Source: Aestuariibaculum sp. M13 (GTDB lineage Bacteria; Bacteroidota; Bacteroidia; Flavobacteriales; Flavobacteriaceae). Taken from it: a DNA stretch of 64,000 nt. This document shows, in pieces, positions 38,147-48,471 of the stretch (position 1 is its first letter; every line of letters starts with the position of its first letter). The stretch spans positions 515,336-579,335 of the forward strand of contig NZ_JANIAC010000003.1 in the NCBI RefSeq assembly GCF_024723255.1. The letters are read 5' to 3'. Below the pieces are notes generated by a model. That model made no database searches, was not told where the DNA came from, and saw nothing but the letters and a program-made list of their open reading frames with translations. Made by a program: the position numbers and the translations under genes.

Positions 38147-39913
38147 TTATTTTTCGGCCAATATATTCAGTATTGTTTTGGCGTTGTCTAGTATCTTTGG
38201 CAAATCTTCTGGCTTTTTTGTGGTATTGAAACGAGCGACCATTTGATTTAAATAGTCGAGGTCGTCTAACCGATTCGATTTTAAAAGCGTCTCTTTTAGA
38301 ATCCTGATTTTTTCAGCATCTTGAATACCTTCACGAAGAGTTTCAAAACGTATAGAGCTCCAGTTGTTTGGGTAAACAATATAAGTGTCTCCTGCAGGCC
38401 AAGCTCTAAATCTGGAATCTATCAAAGGGGTTTCTACCCAGCTGTTATAGGCCCATCGTAAAAAGCCATCAAAGTTTGCAGCCATAGTGTACCAGCCAAT
38501 AAAAACGGCTTCGTCGGGTGATGAAAATGTAAACGTATTGGGGAAGGCATCAGAGCAGCAAACGTAATGGGTGCTAAAATAATCCATAGCTTTGCGTTGC
38601 TTCAAATCTTCATCATCTACAGGGTGACCGAAGGCAACTGACATGTCCTTCAAATCATCGGGATACAATTTATAACTTTTATGGTTATCTGCAAACGAAA
38701 CCCCTAGGTTAGGAGCGTGCTCGTTAAGTATTTTAAGCATTGCTTTCATTTCTTTAGGAGCGCGTTCATCCATAGCTATTTGGGTAATGTGTTCCCAACC
38801 TTTTTCTTCTAAGTGTAATTTGAATTGTTTTAAAAAGGGTACCCATAAATCTCGGTAGGCTTTACTGTCAGGATCAGCCGTAATTTTAATTTCTTGGTTC
38901 GAGGCTTCATCAAAATAAAAGTATTCGTTACCCCAAGGCACCATAGAATAGCAATTGATTTGCTGACGGATACCTAGATCCATCATCATCTGTACCCATT
39001 TGTCGAAAATCGAAAAATTGTAAGTCCAAGTACCATCGATTTTTTTATGCCATTCAACCATGGAATCGAACGCATCAAAAGTTTGTCCGCCCCAAGGTCT
39101 TTTGTTTAACGATACTGTAATGACTTTTTGTCCAGCATTTGCTAAGCGCTCCATAATAGGTTTTAGTAATTTCCAATGTGCTTCAGACCAGGGCTTTACT
39201 TCATGGTATCGTGCCACAGCATAAGGGTTCTGCCATAGATCTAAATGGAATTTCCAATTGGTAGCATAGGGTAAGGTTTTGTCAACTATTTTCAAATTTA
39301 AGTTGAATGTTTTGCTTTTTTGTCTTTCTATATTCAATGAAACAACGCTTTTGTAAAGGCCAGGTTTAGCATCCTGCGGTACATTTATAGTAATCCATAC
39401 TGGTCGGGTTTCATGGGCTTTTATCGCAAAGGAATTTATGGGTTCTAAAACATCGGCAGCCAATGATGCATCAAAATCTTCAGGTTTTCTGTAACCACAT
39501 CCGCTAGCAAATTCATCGGTGATAACATATTTTACAAAGTTTATATTAGCGATGTTTGCAGGTAATACCTCGTTGTTGTCCGATTTAAAATCTGAAATTT
39601 CAGTTTTCACTTTGGTTAAAGTATCTTGACTCCATAAAGCCAACTGTAAAGAAAGCCGTTCGCCTTTCCAGGCCACACCGTCCCAAACATCTTGCTGTTC
39701 AAGGTTTGGTTTTTCATTTCTTACAAACCTAATATATTTTGAAGCTACTGAGGCTTGAAGTCCTTCGGGTACATTTTTCCAAGTAGAAATCAAGGTAGTA
39801 TCTGGATCTTTTGGTTCTGGGTAAGCGTTGGCTACTATAATTTTGTTTTCCTTTTGACATGCCAGAATAAAAATCATGGCAAAAACAAAAAGAGTCTTTA
39901 CGGATAATTTCAT
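38147..39913 (-). CDS. GH123/DUF4091-type beta-N-acetylgalactosaminidase lipoprotein
   Basis: 588 residues with a lipobox (FILAC, Cys19). An N-terminal beta-sandwich (about 45-215) is followed by a TIM-barrel-like DUF4091 domain. Asp382-Glu383 in IAMDERAPKEM align with the Asp-Glu pair used by characterised GH123 enzymes for substrate-assisted hydrolysis of beta-GalNAc. Other family blocks are LNKRPWGGQTFDAFD and FLRWAYNSWVETPL. Function as a GalNAcase is well supported by the motif, though DUF4091 is broader than GH123. GH123 substrates are typically glycosphingolipid- or glycoprotein-type beta-GalNAc, which helps to read the whole locus. It is 24 bases downstream of a GH20 gene. Confidence 0.8.
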   Translation of the reverse strand: MKLSVKTLFVFAMIFILACQKENKIIVANAYPEPKDPDTTLISTWKNVPEGLQASVASKYIRFVRNEKPNLEQQDVWDGVAWKGERLSLQLALWSQDTLTKVKTEISDFKSDNNEVLPANIANINFVKYVITDEFASGCGYRKPEDFDASLAADVLEPINSFAIKAHETRPVWITINVPQDAKPGLYKSVVSLNIERQKSKTFNLNLKIVDKTLPYATNWKFHLDLWQNPYAVARYHEVKPWSEAHWKLLKPIMERLANAGQKVITVSLNKRPWGGQTFDAFDSMVEWHKKIDGTWTYNFSIFDKWVQMMMDLGIRQQINCYSMVPWGNEYFYFDEASNQEIKITADPDSKAYRDLWVPFLKQFKLHLEEKGWEHITQIAMDERAPKEMKAMLKILNEHAPNLGVSFADNHKSYKLYPDDLKDMSVAFGHPVDDEDLKQRKAMDYFSTHYVCCSDAFPNTFTFSSPDEAVFIGWYTMAANFDGFLRWAYNSWVETPLIDSRFRAWPAGDTYIVYPNNWSSIRFETLREGIQDAEKIRILKETLLKSNRLDDLDYLNQMVARFNTTKKPEDLPKILDNAKTILNILAEK

Positions 39914-39937
39914 GTTCTTTTAAGTTTTTGAGTGTCT

Positions 39938-42232
39938 TTATTCAGCAATTACATTTCCTTTTAAAATGTTTTTTTCACCGTTGGGTGATTGATACCATAC
40001 GGTTAATTGTCCGCCTCCAGTAGCTTCATGGAATTTTATGGTTAACGGATGCCAGCCTTGTTTTAAGGCCACCATACCGTTTTTTTCTATAGCCGAGTGA
40101 TTTCCACCGTTATTTACAACTAAATTGTTACCAATATACAACAAACTGCCATCATCAGATTTTGTAGAGAATTCGAATAAACCATCTGTGTTGGCGTAAA
40201 AATAGCCGTTAAACACCAGCGATACTTGCGATTTGCCATTAAAGCCTTTAAACTGAATATCGTTTACCGATTCAAAAGTGGCATTTTCGGGCAGTTCAAC
40301 ATCGTCAACCACTGTAAATTGATTTACCGCAGCCCAACGTTTTAAAGAACCCATTTTAGGTTCAATAGCGAGGGATTCTAAATAGGTTTGTTTTTCTATT
40401 TCGGCTGATTTAATGTCACTAGCCAATTTACCACGAAAGGCGATGGTTTTTAAAGTAGTAGATTCTGAAATTTGAAAAGGCCCTGTATATTTCTTTGAAG
40501 ACTTTGTTGGCGTATCGCCGTTGGTGGTATAATAAATATCCATGTTTTCTAGTGGTGCTTCCAAAGTAATCGTGGTGTTATCTAAAAACGCCACTTTGTC
40601 TTTAAGTCCTTTAACTGATGGAATGTGGTAGTGGATATTCAAAGTATCGAGCCTATTGTATTGAAGGTTCATCCTATTTTCAAAATCGTTGAAATTTTTA
40701 TGCTCTTTTGGAGTCCATGCCGTTTCGGCCATCGCTAACAAACGGGGGAATGCTTGGTATTGGAGACGTTTAAAATTTGGTATCATTTCAGACCACAGGT
40801 TGGCTTGAATACCTAAAATATACTGCGTCTGTTCTTTTGAAAAATCTTCCGGAATGGGCTCGTAGTTATATACTTTTTTGAATGGTGTTACCTCATGTTG
40901 CGCATCAAAATAGTACTCAAAACACGGGGTGATAATCATGTCATTGCCTTGTTCTGCAGCAATTTCAATCATTTTTGGTGCCCAATTGCGCCACCACATC
41001 ATGGTTGCACTGTTCGATAATCCTCCTTCAACAATCTCGTCCCAGCCAATTAGTTTTTTTCCTTTTGAATTCAGGAAGGCTTCAATTTCTCTATTGAAAT
41101 ACGATTGCAGTTCGTGTTCGTTTTCCAGTTGTTTGTCCTTAATGGTTTTTTTGCATAACGGGCATTCTTTCCAAGACTGGATGTTTACCTCATCTCCACC
41201 AATATGAATATAGTCTGAAGGGAACAGATCTACAATCTCTGAAAGGATGTTCTTTGTAAATTCATATGTGCTTTCTTTGCCCAAGCAGGCAGGAGTAGAA
41301 AAGTCTTTGCCCCATCCCGCCTCGTTAGTACACGATAAATAGAGGTAGTTGTCAATAGCCGCTTTAGAGTGGCCAGGCATGTCTATTTCCGGAATCACTT
41401 CAATTTGTCTATCGGCCGCGTAAGCAATAATTTCCTTGATTTGGTCTTGGGTAAAAAAACCACCGTACATACGTTTTTCTTCTATGTCGTGATAATGGTT
41501 TGGATTTATGGTAAACGACGGATCGGCTTTTGCTTTTTCTTTACACGCTTTATCGTGCGAACTTTCAATACGCCAAGCTCCCTTATTGGTGAGTAATGGA
41601 TATTTTTTAATTTCAATGCGCCATCCTTGGTCGTCTGTAAGGTGCATGTGGTAGGTATTTAATTTGTACAGAGCCATATAGTCCAAAAAGGTTTTTACCT
41701 CGTCGATACCAAAAAAATGCCTGCTGAAATCCATGTGCATGCCACGCCACGAAAACCGTGGCTCGTCTGTTATGGAAATGCCGGGTACCAACCAAGTTTG
41801 GGAGATGCTGTTAGCTACCTCAATGGCTGGAGGTAGGAGCTGCCTTAAAGTTTGAACGCCGTAAAAATACCCCGCAGCATCACTGGCTTTAATTTCTATT
41901 TTTTCTGATGAGACTACAAGCTGATAGCCTTCTGGCTTTATGGAGACATCTTCGGAAAACACCACATTGGCTTTTTCTGTCGAGTTTTCCATTTTTAAAG
42001 GAAATCTGGCAGCTTTATTGAATAAATCGGATAAGTAAGTGGCGGCTGGCTTTTGTAAGTTGTTATCTGTATAAATGGAAGTACTGCTGGAAAATAAAAA
42101 GGAACCATGTTTAAGTGTCATACTAACTGGTTTTGGAACTAATGAAATTTCATTTTCTGAAAAAGATTTAGGTTTCAATTCACAACTAGAAAATAAGAGA
42201 CTAATGAGTAGTAATGGCACGAAATAAGGCAT
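39938..42232 (-). CDS. GH20 beta-N-acetylhexosaminidase lipoprotein with HEX_C and PA14 domains
   Basis: 764 residues with a lipobox (FSSC, Cys17). GH20b domain (about 30-155), GH20 barrel (160-530; WRGMHMDFSRHFFG, HLTDDQGWR) with catalytic Asp347-Glu348 in HIGGDEVNIQSW, then a chitobiase-type HEX_C module (about 555-620, IYYTTNGDTPTKSSKKY) and a PA14-type lectin domain (about 635-760, TKSDDGSLLYIGNN). PA14 modules bind glycans, so it may work on polymers or surface-bound chains. It is first in the minus-strand operon, with about 790 bases of non-coding DNA upstream. Confidence 0.93.
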   Translation of the reverse strand: MPYFVPLLLISLLFSSCELKPKSFSENEISLVPKPVSMTLKHGSFLFSSSTSIYTDNNLQKPAATYLSDLFNKAARFPLKMENSTEKANVVFSEDVSIKPEGYQLVVSSEKIEIKASDAAGYFYGVQTLRQLLPPAIEVANSISQTWLVPGISITDEPRFSWRGMHMDFSRHFFGIDEVKTFLDYMALYKLNTYHMHLTDDQGWRIEIKKYPLLTNKGAWRIESSHDKACKEKAKADPSFTINPNHYHDIEEKRMYGGFFTQDQIKEIIAYAADRQIEVIPEIDMPGHSKAAIDNYLYLSCTNEAGWGKDFSTPACLGKESTYEFTKNILSEIVDLFPSDYIHIGGDEVNIQSWKECPLCKKTIKDKQLENEHELQSYFNREIEAFLNSKGKKLIGWDEIVEGGLSNSATMMWWRNWAPKMIEIAAEQGNDMIITPCFEYYFDAQHEVTPFKKVYNYEPIPEDFSKEQTQYILGIQANLWSEMIPNFKRLQYQAFPRLLAMAETAWTPKEHKNFNDFENRMNLQYNRLDTLNIHYHIPSVKGLKDKVAFLDNTTITLEAPLENMDIYYTTNGDTPTKSSKKYTGPFQISESTTLKTIAFRGKLASDIKSAEIEKQTYLESLAIEPKMGSLKRWAAVNQFTVVDDVELPENATFESVNDIQFKGFNGKSQVSLVFNGYFYANTDGLFEFSTKSDDGSLLYIGNNLVVNNGGNHSAIEKNGMVALKQGWHPLTIKFHEATGGGQLTVWYQSPNGEKNILKGNVIAE

Positions 42233-43018
42233 GGTAATAGATTAAGGTTTAAATTAAGACTGATGTGGAATATTAATTTTATAGAAAAACATGTTTTGTT
42301 TTATTGTAAAAAACGTACTGTTCTACATGGGGATTGTATTTAAGATTAGTTTAAGAGTTGGATCTCAAAAATAAATTTCATATTTATCACGTGTTAAATT
42401 ATTTAATTGTATAAGTAACCTAAGAATTTACTCGCATTTTTTGGAAATATTCATAAACTTTTATTCTAGAAACAATTTTTAATTAATATTAGAAAATACT
42501 ATTTTTAAATTAGTAGAGATGATTTAAAGTTTGAATATGGTCGTCAAACAAATTAGTCCGTATTATTTCTGTTAGTATTAAATTAAAAATGATATAAAAT
42601 TGTTTATTAGATTTAGTGTTGAGTCAAACCAATTTTTTTTAAATTAAAATATTTGTATTGGAAAAGATGATGTTTTTGCATGTTTTTTTACTGATTTTAT
42701 ATTCAATGAATTATACAAATGTATTGTTTTTTATGTAATACATAATGCTGATTATTTAACTTTTATTATTTCATTTATAAAATTTTTGGCATGATAAACT
42801 AATAGTCATTATATAAGTAAGGGGAGAGAGAGAAAGTGTTGTTAGCTTTACGTGATTGTAGTTTTTTTTTTAAAAGACCTTTTTTTAAGTCAATAAGCTA
42901 AACATTGTTAAAAAATGAATACTCTAATATGCTGTTTAATAAAGTATTTGAATATAAGGTAAGTTTAAGAAAAATTTTATTAAAAAAATACGTTTTATTA
43001 AAACTGTATAAAGTAATG
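42233..43018 (-). other. Long AT-rich intergenic region upstream of the hexosaminidase operon
   Basis: About 790 bases with only scattered short frames. It must hold the promoter of the GH20-GH123-GH20-GH84 operon. I saw no TGTAAC array of the type present before two GH16 genes, no clear hairpin and no RNA gene. Confidence 0.4.
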
Positions 43019-43573
43019 TTATTCCAGTATAGTTAAGAATAGAAAGAGTTCATTTTTGAATTCTTTTCTTATTTTATTGAATGCAATACGAATTTGTGAC
43101 TCCACAGTCTTTGTTGAAATTTCTAGTTTTTCAGCAATATCTTTATATTTCATACCATCCATTTTAAGTATTAAAACTTCTTGACACCTGTCTGGTAATT
43201 GAGAAATTATAAATAGAAGACGCTCATTTTTATTAGCCAATTCTTCCTCGGTAGGAACATTTGCTTCTATTAGAGCATCATATTTTAATGTTTCTAGAAT
43301 AGAAGCTTCTTTTTTATTTTTCCGCAAATCCATTAAAAATTCTCGATAAGCCATTTTTCGTAGATAGTTTTTTACAGATGAATTAATTTCAATAGAACTT
43401 CGTTTATTCCAAAAATTTATAAAAACTATCTGAATCAAATTTTCAGCTGCCTGCTTGTTGTTAGTAAAATTCACTAAATATAGACATAGGGTCTCATAAT
43501 AGTTGTCAAACAGTTGCTTGAAAGCTAGTTTGTTGCCTGTTTTTATTTGTGCTATTAGTTTATTTTCATCCAT
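43019..43573 (-). CDS. ECF-family RNA polymerase sigma factor
   Basis: 184 residues from the ATG at 43573 (MDENKLIAQIKTG). A longer frame reaches back to 43759, but its extra residues are hydrophobic and compositionally unlike a protein start, and it would overlap the divergent FecR gene. Sigma region 2 spans about residues 12-75 (FKQLFDNYYETLCLYL). Sigma region 4 is near 120-175 (LPDRCQEVLILKMDGMKYKDIAEKL, KTVESQIRIAFNKIR). It should be held by the FecR-like anti-sigma encoded divergently 177 bases away and released when the STN-SusC binds its ligand, to transcribe the locus to the right. Confidence 0.9.
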   Translation of the reverse strand: MDENKLIAQIKTGNKLAFKQLFDNYYETLCLYLVNFTNNKQAAENLIQIVFINFWNKRSSIEINSSVKNYLRKMAYREFLMDLRKNKKEASILETLKYDALIEANVPTEEELANKNERLLFIISQLPDRCQEVLILKMDGMKYKDIAEKLEISTKTVESQIRIAFNKIRKEFKNELFLFLTILE

Positions 43574-43750
43574 TATGGAGTCTATCGAATTTTGTTTTAC
43601 GATTGACAATATTAAAAAAAAATAAAAAATTTTTAAGGGCAAATAATTTTTTATGCATCTATATATTGAATGGAATAGATAAATCTTCAATTTTTTTAGA
43701 AGAAAACTGCTTTTTGTAAAAAATAAATTAGATATAGATAAGAATAATAA

Positions 43751-44878
43751 ATGGAACAAATTGTTTTTAAATATTTAAATGATTCGAATACCGAAGAAGA
43801 ACGTCGTCTTTTATTGGATTGGCTTGAGAAGCCTAAAAATCAAGAAAAGTTTAAAGAATATGTGCTTATAAATAATGATTTAAATAGTATTTCATTTCAT
43901 GTTAATAGTATAGAGGCCTTTCAGCAAGTTAAAAGAAACATAAAAGTAAATTCATATGTTTTACCTAGGCGATTTAAGACCGTTTTAAAATATGCGGCTG
44001 TTATAATTGGTGTTTTAATGGGAAGCTATATCTTTTTCTATAATAACAATACTAATAAAATAGAAAATACCAGTAATCAAATAGTTCTTCAGTTGGAAGA
44101 TGGCAGCATAAAAGTGGTCGAGTCTGAGCATAGTGGTGCCATTTTAGATGCAAACGGTAAAAAGGTGTCCGATCAAAAAAATAGTCAGTTAATTTACACC
44201 CCAAAAAGAGAAGAAGAGGAAAAACTAACTTATAATACCTTAAAAGTGCCGTTAGGAAAAACCTTTGGTATAGTATTATCAGATGGAACAAAGGTAACGT
44301 TAAATGCAGGCTCGGAGTTAAGATACCCAATTAACTTTATAAAAAAGCAGGAAAATCGTACGGTTTATCTTAATGGAGAAGCTTTTTTCGATGTTACAAC
44401 GAATACCCAACAACCTTTTATCGTCAATACCCAAGATATGGATGTCGAGGTTTTAGGTACAAAATTTAATGTAACTTCTTATAGGCACGACAATAAAACT
44501 TATGCAGTTTTGGTAGAAGGTAAAGTGGCCGCGCATAACAAAATAATAAATCAAGGAGTTATAGAGCTTTTGCCTAATCAACGTGTGTTTTTTAAGGGAA
44601 GTCAATTAAAAACAGAACAGGTGAATGTGGATAAGTATATAGATTGGAAAGAGGGTAAGTTAGTATTTATAGACGATCCTTTTAAAATTATAAAAAATAA
44701 GATTGAAAGAAAATACGGAATAAAGTTGAACAATACTTATTCAGATCTTAATGATATTATGATAACTGCAACTTTTGAAAACGAAAGTATTGATCAGGTC
44801 TTAAAAACATTTCAAACTTACAAAACATTTAATTATACCAATAAAAATGGTATAGTAACCATTACCAAACCAGATTAA
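43751..44878 (+). CDS. FecR-family anti-sigma factor
   Basis: 375 residues. A short cytoplasmic N-terminal domain (1-75), with EEERRLLLDWLEKPKN, should bind the sigma factor. One membrane helix lies at about 78-97, and the periplasmic FecR domain at about 155-260 (LPLGKTFGIVLSDGTKVTLNAGS is the hallmark, here VPLGKTFGIVLSDGTKV). A C-terminal DUF4974-like domain (about 305-373) contacts the STN domain of the transporter. It is divergent from its sigma gene and lies 89 bases before the STN-SusC gene. Confidence 0.93.
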   Translation: MEQIVFKYLNDSNTEEERRLLLDWLEKPKNQEKFKEYVLINNDLNSISFHVNSIEAFQQVKRNIKVNSYVLPRRFKTVLKYAAVIIGVLMGSYIFFYNNNTNKIENTSNQIVLQLEDGSIKVVESEHSGAILDANGKKVSDQKNSQLIYTPKREEEEKLTYNTLKVPLGKTFGIVLSDGTKVTLNAGSELRYPINFIKKQENRTVYLNGEAFFDVTTNTQQPFIVNTQDMDVEVLGTKFNVTSYRHDNKTYAVLVEGKVAAHNKIINQGVIELLPNQRVFFKGSQLKTEQVNVDKYIDWKEGKLVFIDDPFKIIKNKIERKYGIKLNNTYSDLNDIMITATFENESIDQVLKTFQTYKTFNYTNKNGIVTITKPD

Positions 44879-44893
44879 TTTTATGAAAGAAAA

Positions 44894-44915
44894 GGAAGGT
44901 GCGCCAACACCTTCC
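44894..44915 (+). promoter_or_regulatory. Hairpin between fecR and susC
   Basis: GGAAGGTG (44894-44901) and CACCTTCC (44908-44915) form a perfect 8-bp stem with a 6-base loop in the 89-base gap. No T tract follows; it may set the ratio between anti-sigma and transporter mRNA. Confidence 0.45.
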
Positions 44916-44967
44916 ATAATAATTAACGATTTATTAGCCTAGTATCTAATTAAACCAATGTAAACTT

Positions 44968-47900
44968 ATGAAAAAACAGCGAATTAAAAATGCGCTTATG
45001 TGTATTTTGAACCAATCTCAACTTAAAATGAAAATCACTTTTCTTTTAATATTTGTGAGTCTCACACAGCTTAATGCAAATACCAGTTATGGTCAAGACC
45101 AAAAGGTAACCATAATGGGACAAGATATTTCCCTAAATGAGGTTTTTTACCAAATTGAAAAACAAACCGGCTTTCACTTTTTCTATAACGGTAATGAGTT
45201 AGATATCAATCAAAAGATCTCATTAAATATCAAAAACCAAAAACTCTCAGGGGTTTTAACTCATATATTTAAAAATAAACCAATAACTTATAGGGTATTA
45301 GGAAACCAAATTGTTCTTACAGGGAACAAGGATGTAGACGAGTCTAACAATATCCAAAATAAACAAATAAAAGGTTCTGTTAAAGATAAAACAGGTATGC
45401 CGTTGACAGGGGTTACCGTTGTAATTGAAGGTACCCAAAAAGGAGTTGTTACCAATTATGATGGCAGTTTTAAAATTGATTTTAACTTCAACGAGAACGT
45501 TTTGGTATTTTCTTCTTTGGGTTACAAAACCCAAAGGATTGAACTAAACGGCAGAGATGTTATTGATTTAGTAATGGAAGAAGATTTTAGTCAGCTGGAA
45601 GAAGTCGTTCTTATTGGTTATGGCGAACAAAATATCGAGGAGGTTTCTGGAGCTGTGTCATCTATAAAGCCTAGTAATATTGTTCAAGCTGCTACAGGTA
45701 CAATTGGGTTTGATCGTGCTCTTGGTGGTTTGGTAAAAGGGGTTAACGTATCACAATCGTCTGGTCGTCCTGGATCACCTGTACGATTAAATATTAGAGG
45801 AATCACCTCTCCATTGTCCGGTTTTGGTGGACTTAACCAGCCATTATACGTAATTGATGGCGTTCCGTTTAATATTGATGGATTGCAAGGCGCTAATCCT
45901 TTATTAACACTTAACCCTAACGATATTGAAAGCTTCGATGTGTTAAAAGATGCAGCGGCAACCGCTATTTATGGTTCGCGGGGTGCTAATGGGGTTATTA
46001 TCGTTCAAACAAAAAGAGGAGAACGTAATCAAAAAAATAGAGTCAATGTTTCTTATACAACCACTTTGGCGCAACCTATTAATACTGTAAGTGTTTTAAA
46101 TGCGTCACAGTATCGCAATTTTTACGATACCTTAATATCAAATTCTGTAGCTGCAATGAATGCTGGACAAATTGATCCCTTCTTTGCATTCGATCTTGCC
46201 AATATAGGAAATGTAGATATAGACTTTAGTACTTTTCAGGTAAGTTATAACGGTTTAAATGAGGATTATTTTGGTGATGCTGATACTGATTGGAATAAAG
46301 AAGTATTTCGAAGTTTAGCAGTTACCAATCAAGCGAACATAAGCCTTAATGGTGGTACAGATAAAAATAATTATGCTTTAAGTTTGGCATTTATAGATCA
46401 GGAAGGCTTAACTATTAAAGATGGGCTTAAACAATATACCTTAAGCATGTCTTTAGATACCGATCTTACTAATAAAATAAAAATTGGAGCTACCACTAAT
46501 TTAGGACATGTAGAGTCAAATTCTGGTGAAGATGATTTATTTGGGCAGTATACAGTTAATAGTTCAATAGCTAGGGCACGTCCAGACTTACCAGTGTACG
46601 ATACAAACGGCGAACTGTTAGGACAAACCGATTTCTCTTATGGTTTTGCTACTTTAGAGCCTAACCCAATTATGCGCTTGCAAAACAAAACAAAGAAGAA
46701 AAACTACAATTTTATTGGTAACGCATATATAGAGATAGAGCCTGTAAAAAACTTAAAATTAAAGGCCGATGTAAATACTGCAGTATTCTATACAGACGAG
46801 AGTTCATTTATCCCAAAAATTACACAAACCGATTTTGTGTTTTTTCCAAACGAATCCTTTTTAAGCGAATCTACAAGTTTGGTCTCAAACGTAACTTCAA
46901 ACCTTACGGCGAATTATAGTTTAAAACTTTCCAATAACCGTATCGGTTTATTGTTGGGTGCCGCTTGGGATCGCACTAATTTCGATTTAAGCAGTCAGTT
47001 TTACACTGGTTTCCCAGATGATGATATTTTAATAAACGGATCATCGGCAGAGTCGGTAGGTTCGTATTCTAGTAATCGCGTAGAGTCGGGTTTAAATTCG
47101 TTGTTTTCACGTGTTAACTATAGTTATAAAAACCTGTACAGCGCCACATTCAATTTCAGAACCGATGTGTCGTCAAAATTCGGTCCATCAAACCAAAGGG
47201 CTTATTTCCCATCCTTATCGGTGGGTTGGAATATTGCTAATGAAAATTTCTTAGCTGATAGCCAGATGGTTAATGTTTTAAAGTTACGCGCCAGTGCAGG
47301 TAGGGTAGGGTCAACTAATGTTTCAAATTTTGCTTACTTACAGTTTTTCCAAAAAGCATCAGATGATATTTACAACGGGAATTCTGCTATTGTGCCAAAT
47401 AACAACTTCCCTAATACAAATATTGGATGGGAAGAAACGGAAGAGGTTAATATTGGATTGGATTTTTCATTATTGAACTCCAGATTACGCGGAAGTGTAG
47501 ATGTTTATAATAGAAAAACCATTGGAGCTTTGGCTAATACGCCACTACCTTTAGAACTTGGACCTAATTCTTATTTTTCAAACTTTGTTGATGTTTCCAA
47601 TAAAGGTATTGAAGTAAGTTTAGGAGGAGATATTATTAAAACCGAAGATTTTATTTGGTCTACTAATATCAACTGGTCGTTAAACCGAAACAAGTTAGAC
47701 AAACTCAACGGTGCCAATATCAACCCATTCCAGCTTGATTATTTTATTGAAGGTGAACCAGTGGGTACTATAAAGGGCTACCGTGTGGTTAAAATATTCC
47801 AAGATCAGGCCGAGGTGGATGCATTAAACGCGGCATCTCCGGTAGGCTTCTACGATCAGATTTCTACCAGCGTAGGTGATTATATGTATGAGGATGTAAA

Positions 47901-48456
47901 TGGGGATGGCCAAATAACCACAGAAGATAGAGTGATTATTGGCGATATTGAGCCTGATTATTTTGGAGGTATTTCTAATACCTTCCAGTACAAAAATTTT
48001 GCGCTTACCGCATTGATGCAATATTCGGTCGGTGGTGAACGTACTTGGAGCAATATTCCATTTGGAACCTTAAATATTTTAGGGGAAAATAAATATAGCG
48101 AATATGCTTTGAATACTTGGACACCAGAAACACCAAATGCACGTTATGCTAGAGCTTTGTATTTTGACCCTTCGGCTAGCAGCAGAACATCAGATCGTTA
48201 TTTGTACGATACATCGTATTTACGATTAAAAAGTTTACAATTAAGTTACAATTTAGATGGTAAATTTTTAAATAAACTAGGTATTACCAGTACAAGATTT
48301 GTGCTTGCAGGTACTAACTTGGTAACTTGGACCAATTGGCCAGGTATGGATCCAGAAACGTTCTCTGAAAGAGGCGGGATAACCGATCAAGTAGATAACG
48401 AAGACCCATATCCGTTGTCAAAATCATTCTCCCTAGGCGTACAAGTTCAATTTTAA
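44968..48456 (+). CDS. SusC-like TonB-dependent transporter with N-terminal STN signalling domain
   Basis: 1162 residues. After the export signal comes an STN (secretin/TonB short N-terminal) domain at about 45-130 (ISLNEVFYQIEKQTGFHFFY), then the carboxypeptidase-D-like domain (about 133-215, KGSVKDKTGMPLTGVTVVIEG), TonB box region (LEEVVLIGYG), plug (RGITSPLSG, PLYVIDGVPF, VLKDAAATAIYGSRGANG) and barrel. The STN domain marks transporters that signal through FecR to an ECF sigma factor; both are encoded immediately upstream. It is much longer than the transporter at 20548 because of this extra domain. The SusD partner starts 15 bases downstream. Confidence 0.96.
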   Translation: MKKQRIKNALMCILNQSQLKMKITFLLIFVSLTQLNANTSYGQDQKVTIMGQDISLNEVFYQIEKQTGFHFFYNGNELDINQKISLNIKNQKLSGVLTHIFKNKPITYRVLGNQIVLTGNKDVDESNNIQNKQIKGSVKDKTGMPLTGVTVVIEGTQKGVVTNYDGSFKIDFNFNENVLVFSSLGYKTQRIELNGRDVIDLVMEEDFSQLEEVVLIGYGEQNIEEVSGAVSSIKPSNIVQAATGTIGFDRALGGLVKGVNVSQSSGRPGSPVRLNIRGITSPLSGFGGLNQPLYVIDGVPFNIDGLQGANPLLTLNPNDIESFDVLKDAAATAIYGSRGANGVIIVQTKRGERNQKNRVNVSYTTTLAQPINTVSVLNASQYRNFYDTLISNSVAAMNAGQIDPFFAFDLANIGNVDIDFSTFQVSYNGLNEDYFGDADTDWNKEVFRSLAVTNQANISLNGGTDKNNYALSLAFIDQEGLTIKDGLKQYTLSMSLDTDLTNKIKIGATTNLGHVESNSGEDDLFGQYTVNSSIARARPDLPVYDTNGELLGQTDFSYGFATLEPNPIMRLQNKTKKKNYNFIGNAYIEIEPVKNLKLKADVNTAVFYTDESSFIPKITQTDFVFFPNESFLSESTSLVSNVTSNLTANYSLKLSNNRIGLLLGAAWDRTNFDLSSQFYTGFPDDDILINGSSAESVGSYSSNRVESGLNSLFSRVNYSYKNLYSATFNFRTDVSSKFGPSNQRAYFPSLSVGWNIANENFLADSQMVNVLKLRASAGRVGSTNVSNFAYLQFFQKASDDIYNGNSAIVPNNNFPNTNIGWEETEEVNIGLDFSLLNSRLRGSVDVYNRKTIGALANTPLPLELGPNSYFSNFVDVSNKGIEVSLGGDIIKTEDFIWSTNINWSLNRNKLDKLNGANINPFQLDYFIEGEPVGTIKGYRVVKIFQDQAEVDALNAASPVGFYDQISTSVGDYMYEDVNGDGQITTEDRVIIGDIEPDYFGGISNTFQYKNFALTALMQYSVGGERTWSNIPFGTLNILGENKYSEYALNTWTPETPNARYARALYFDPSASSRTSDRYLYDTSYLRLKSLQLSYNLDGKFLNKLGITSTRFVLAGTNLVTWTNWPGMDPETFSERGGITDQVDNEDPYPLSKSFSLGVQVQF

Positions 48457-48471
48457 AAGTAGTAAAAAAAG

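Noticed and set aside
43574..43759. N-terminal extension of the ECF sigma factor up to an ATG at 43759
   Set aside because: The extra 62 residues are hydrophobic and AT-driven, overlap the start of the divergent FecR gene and have no sigma-factor homology; the ATG at 43573 starts a normal ECF protein.
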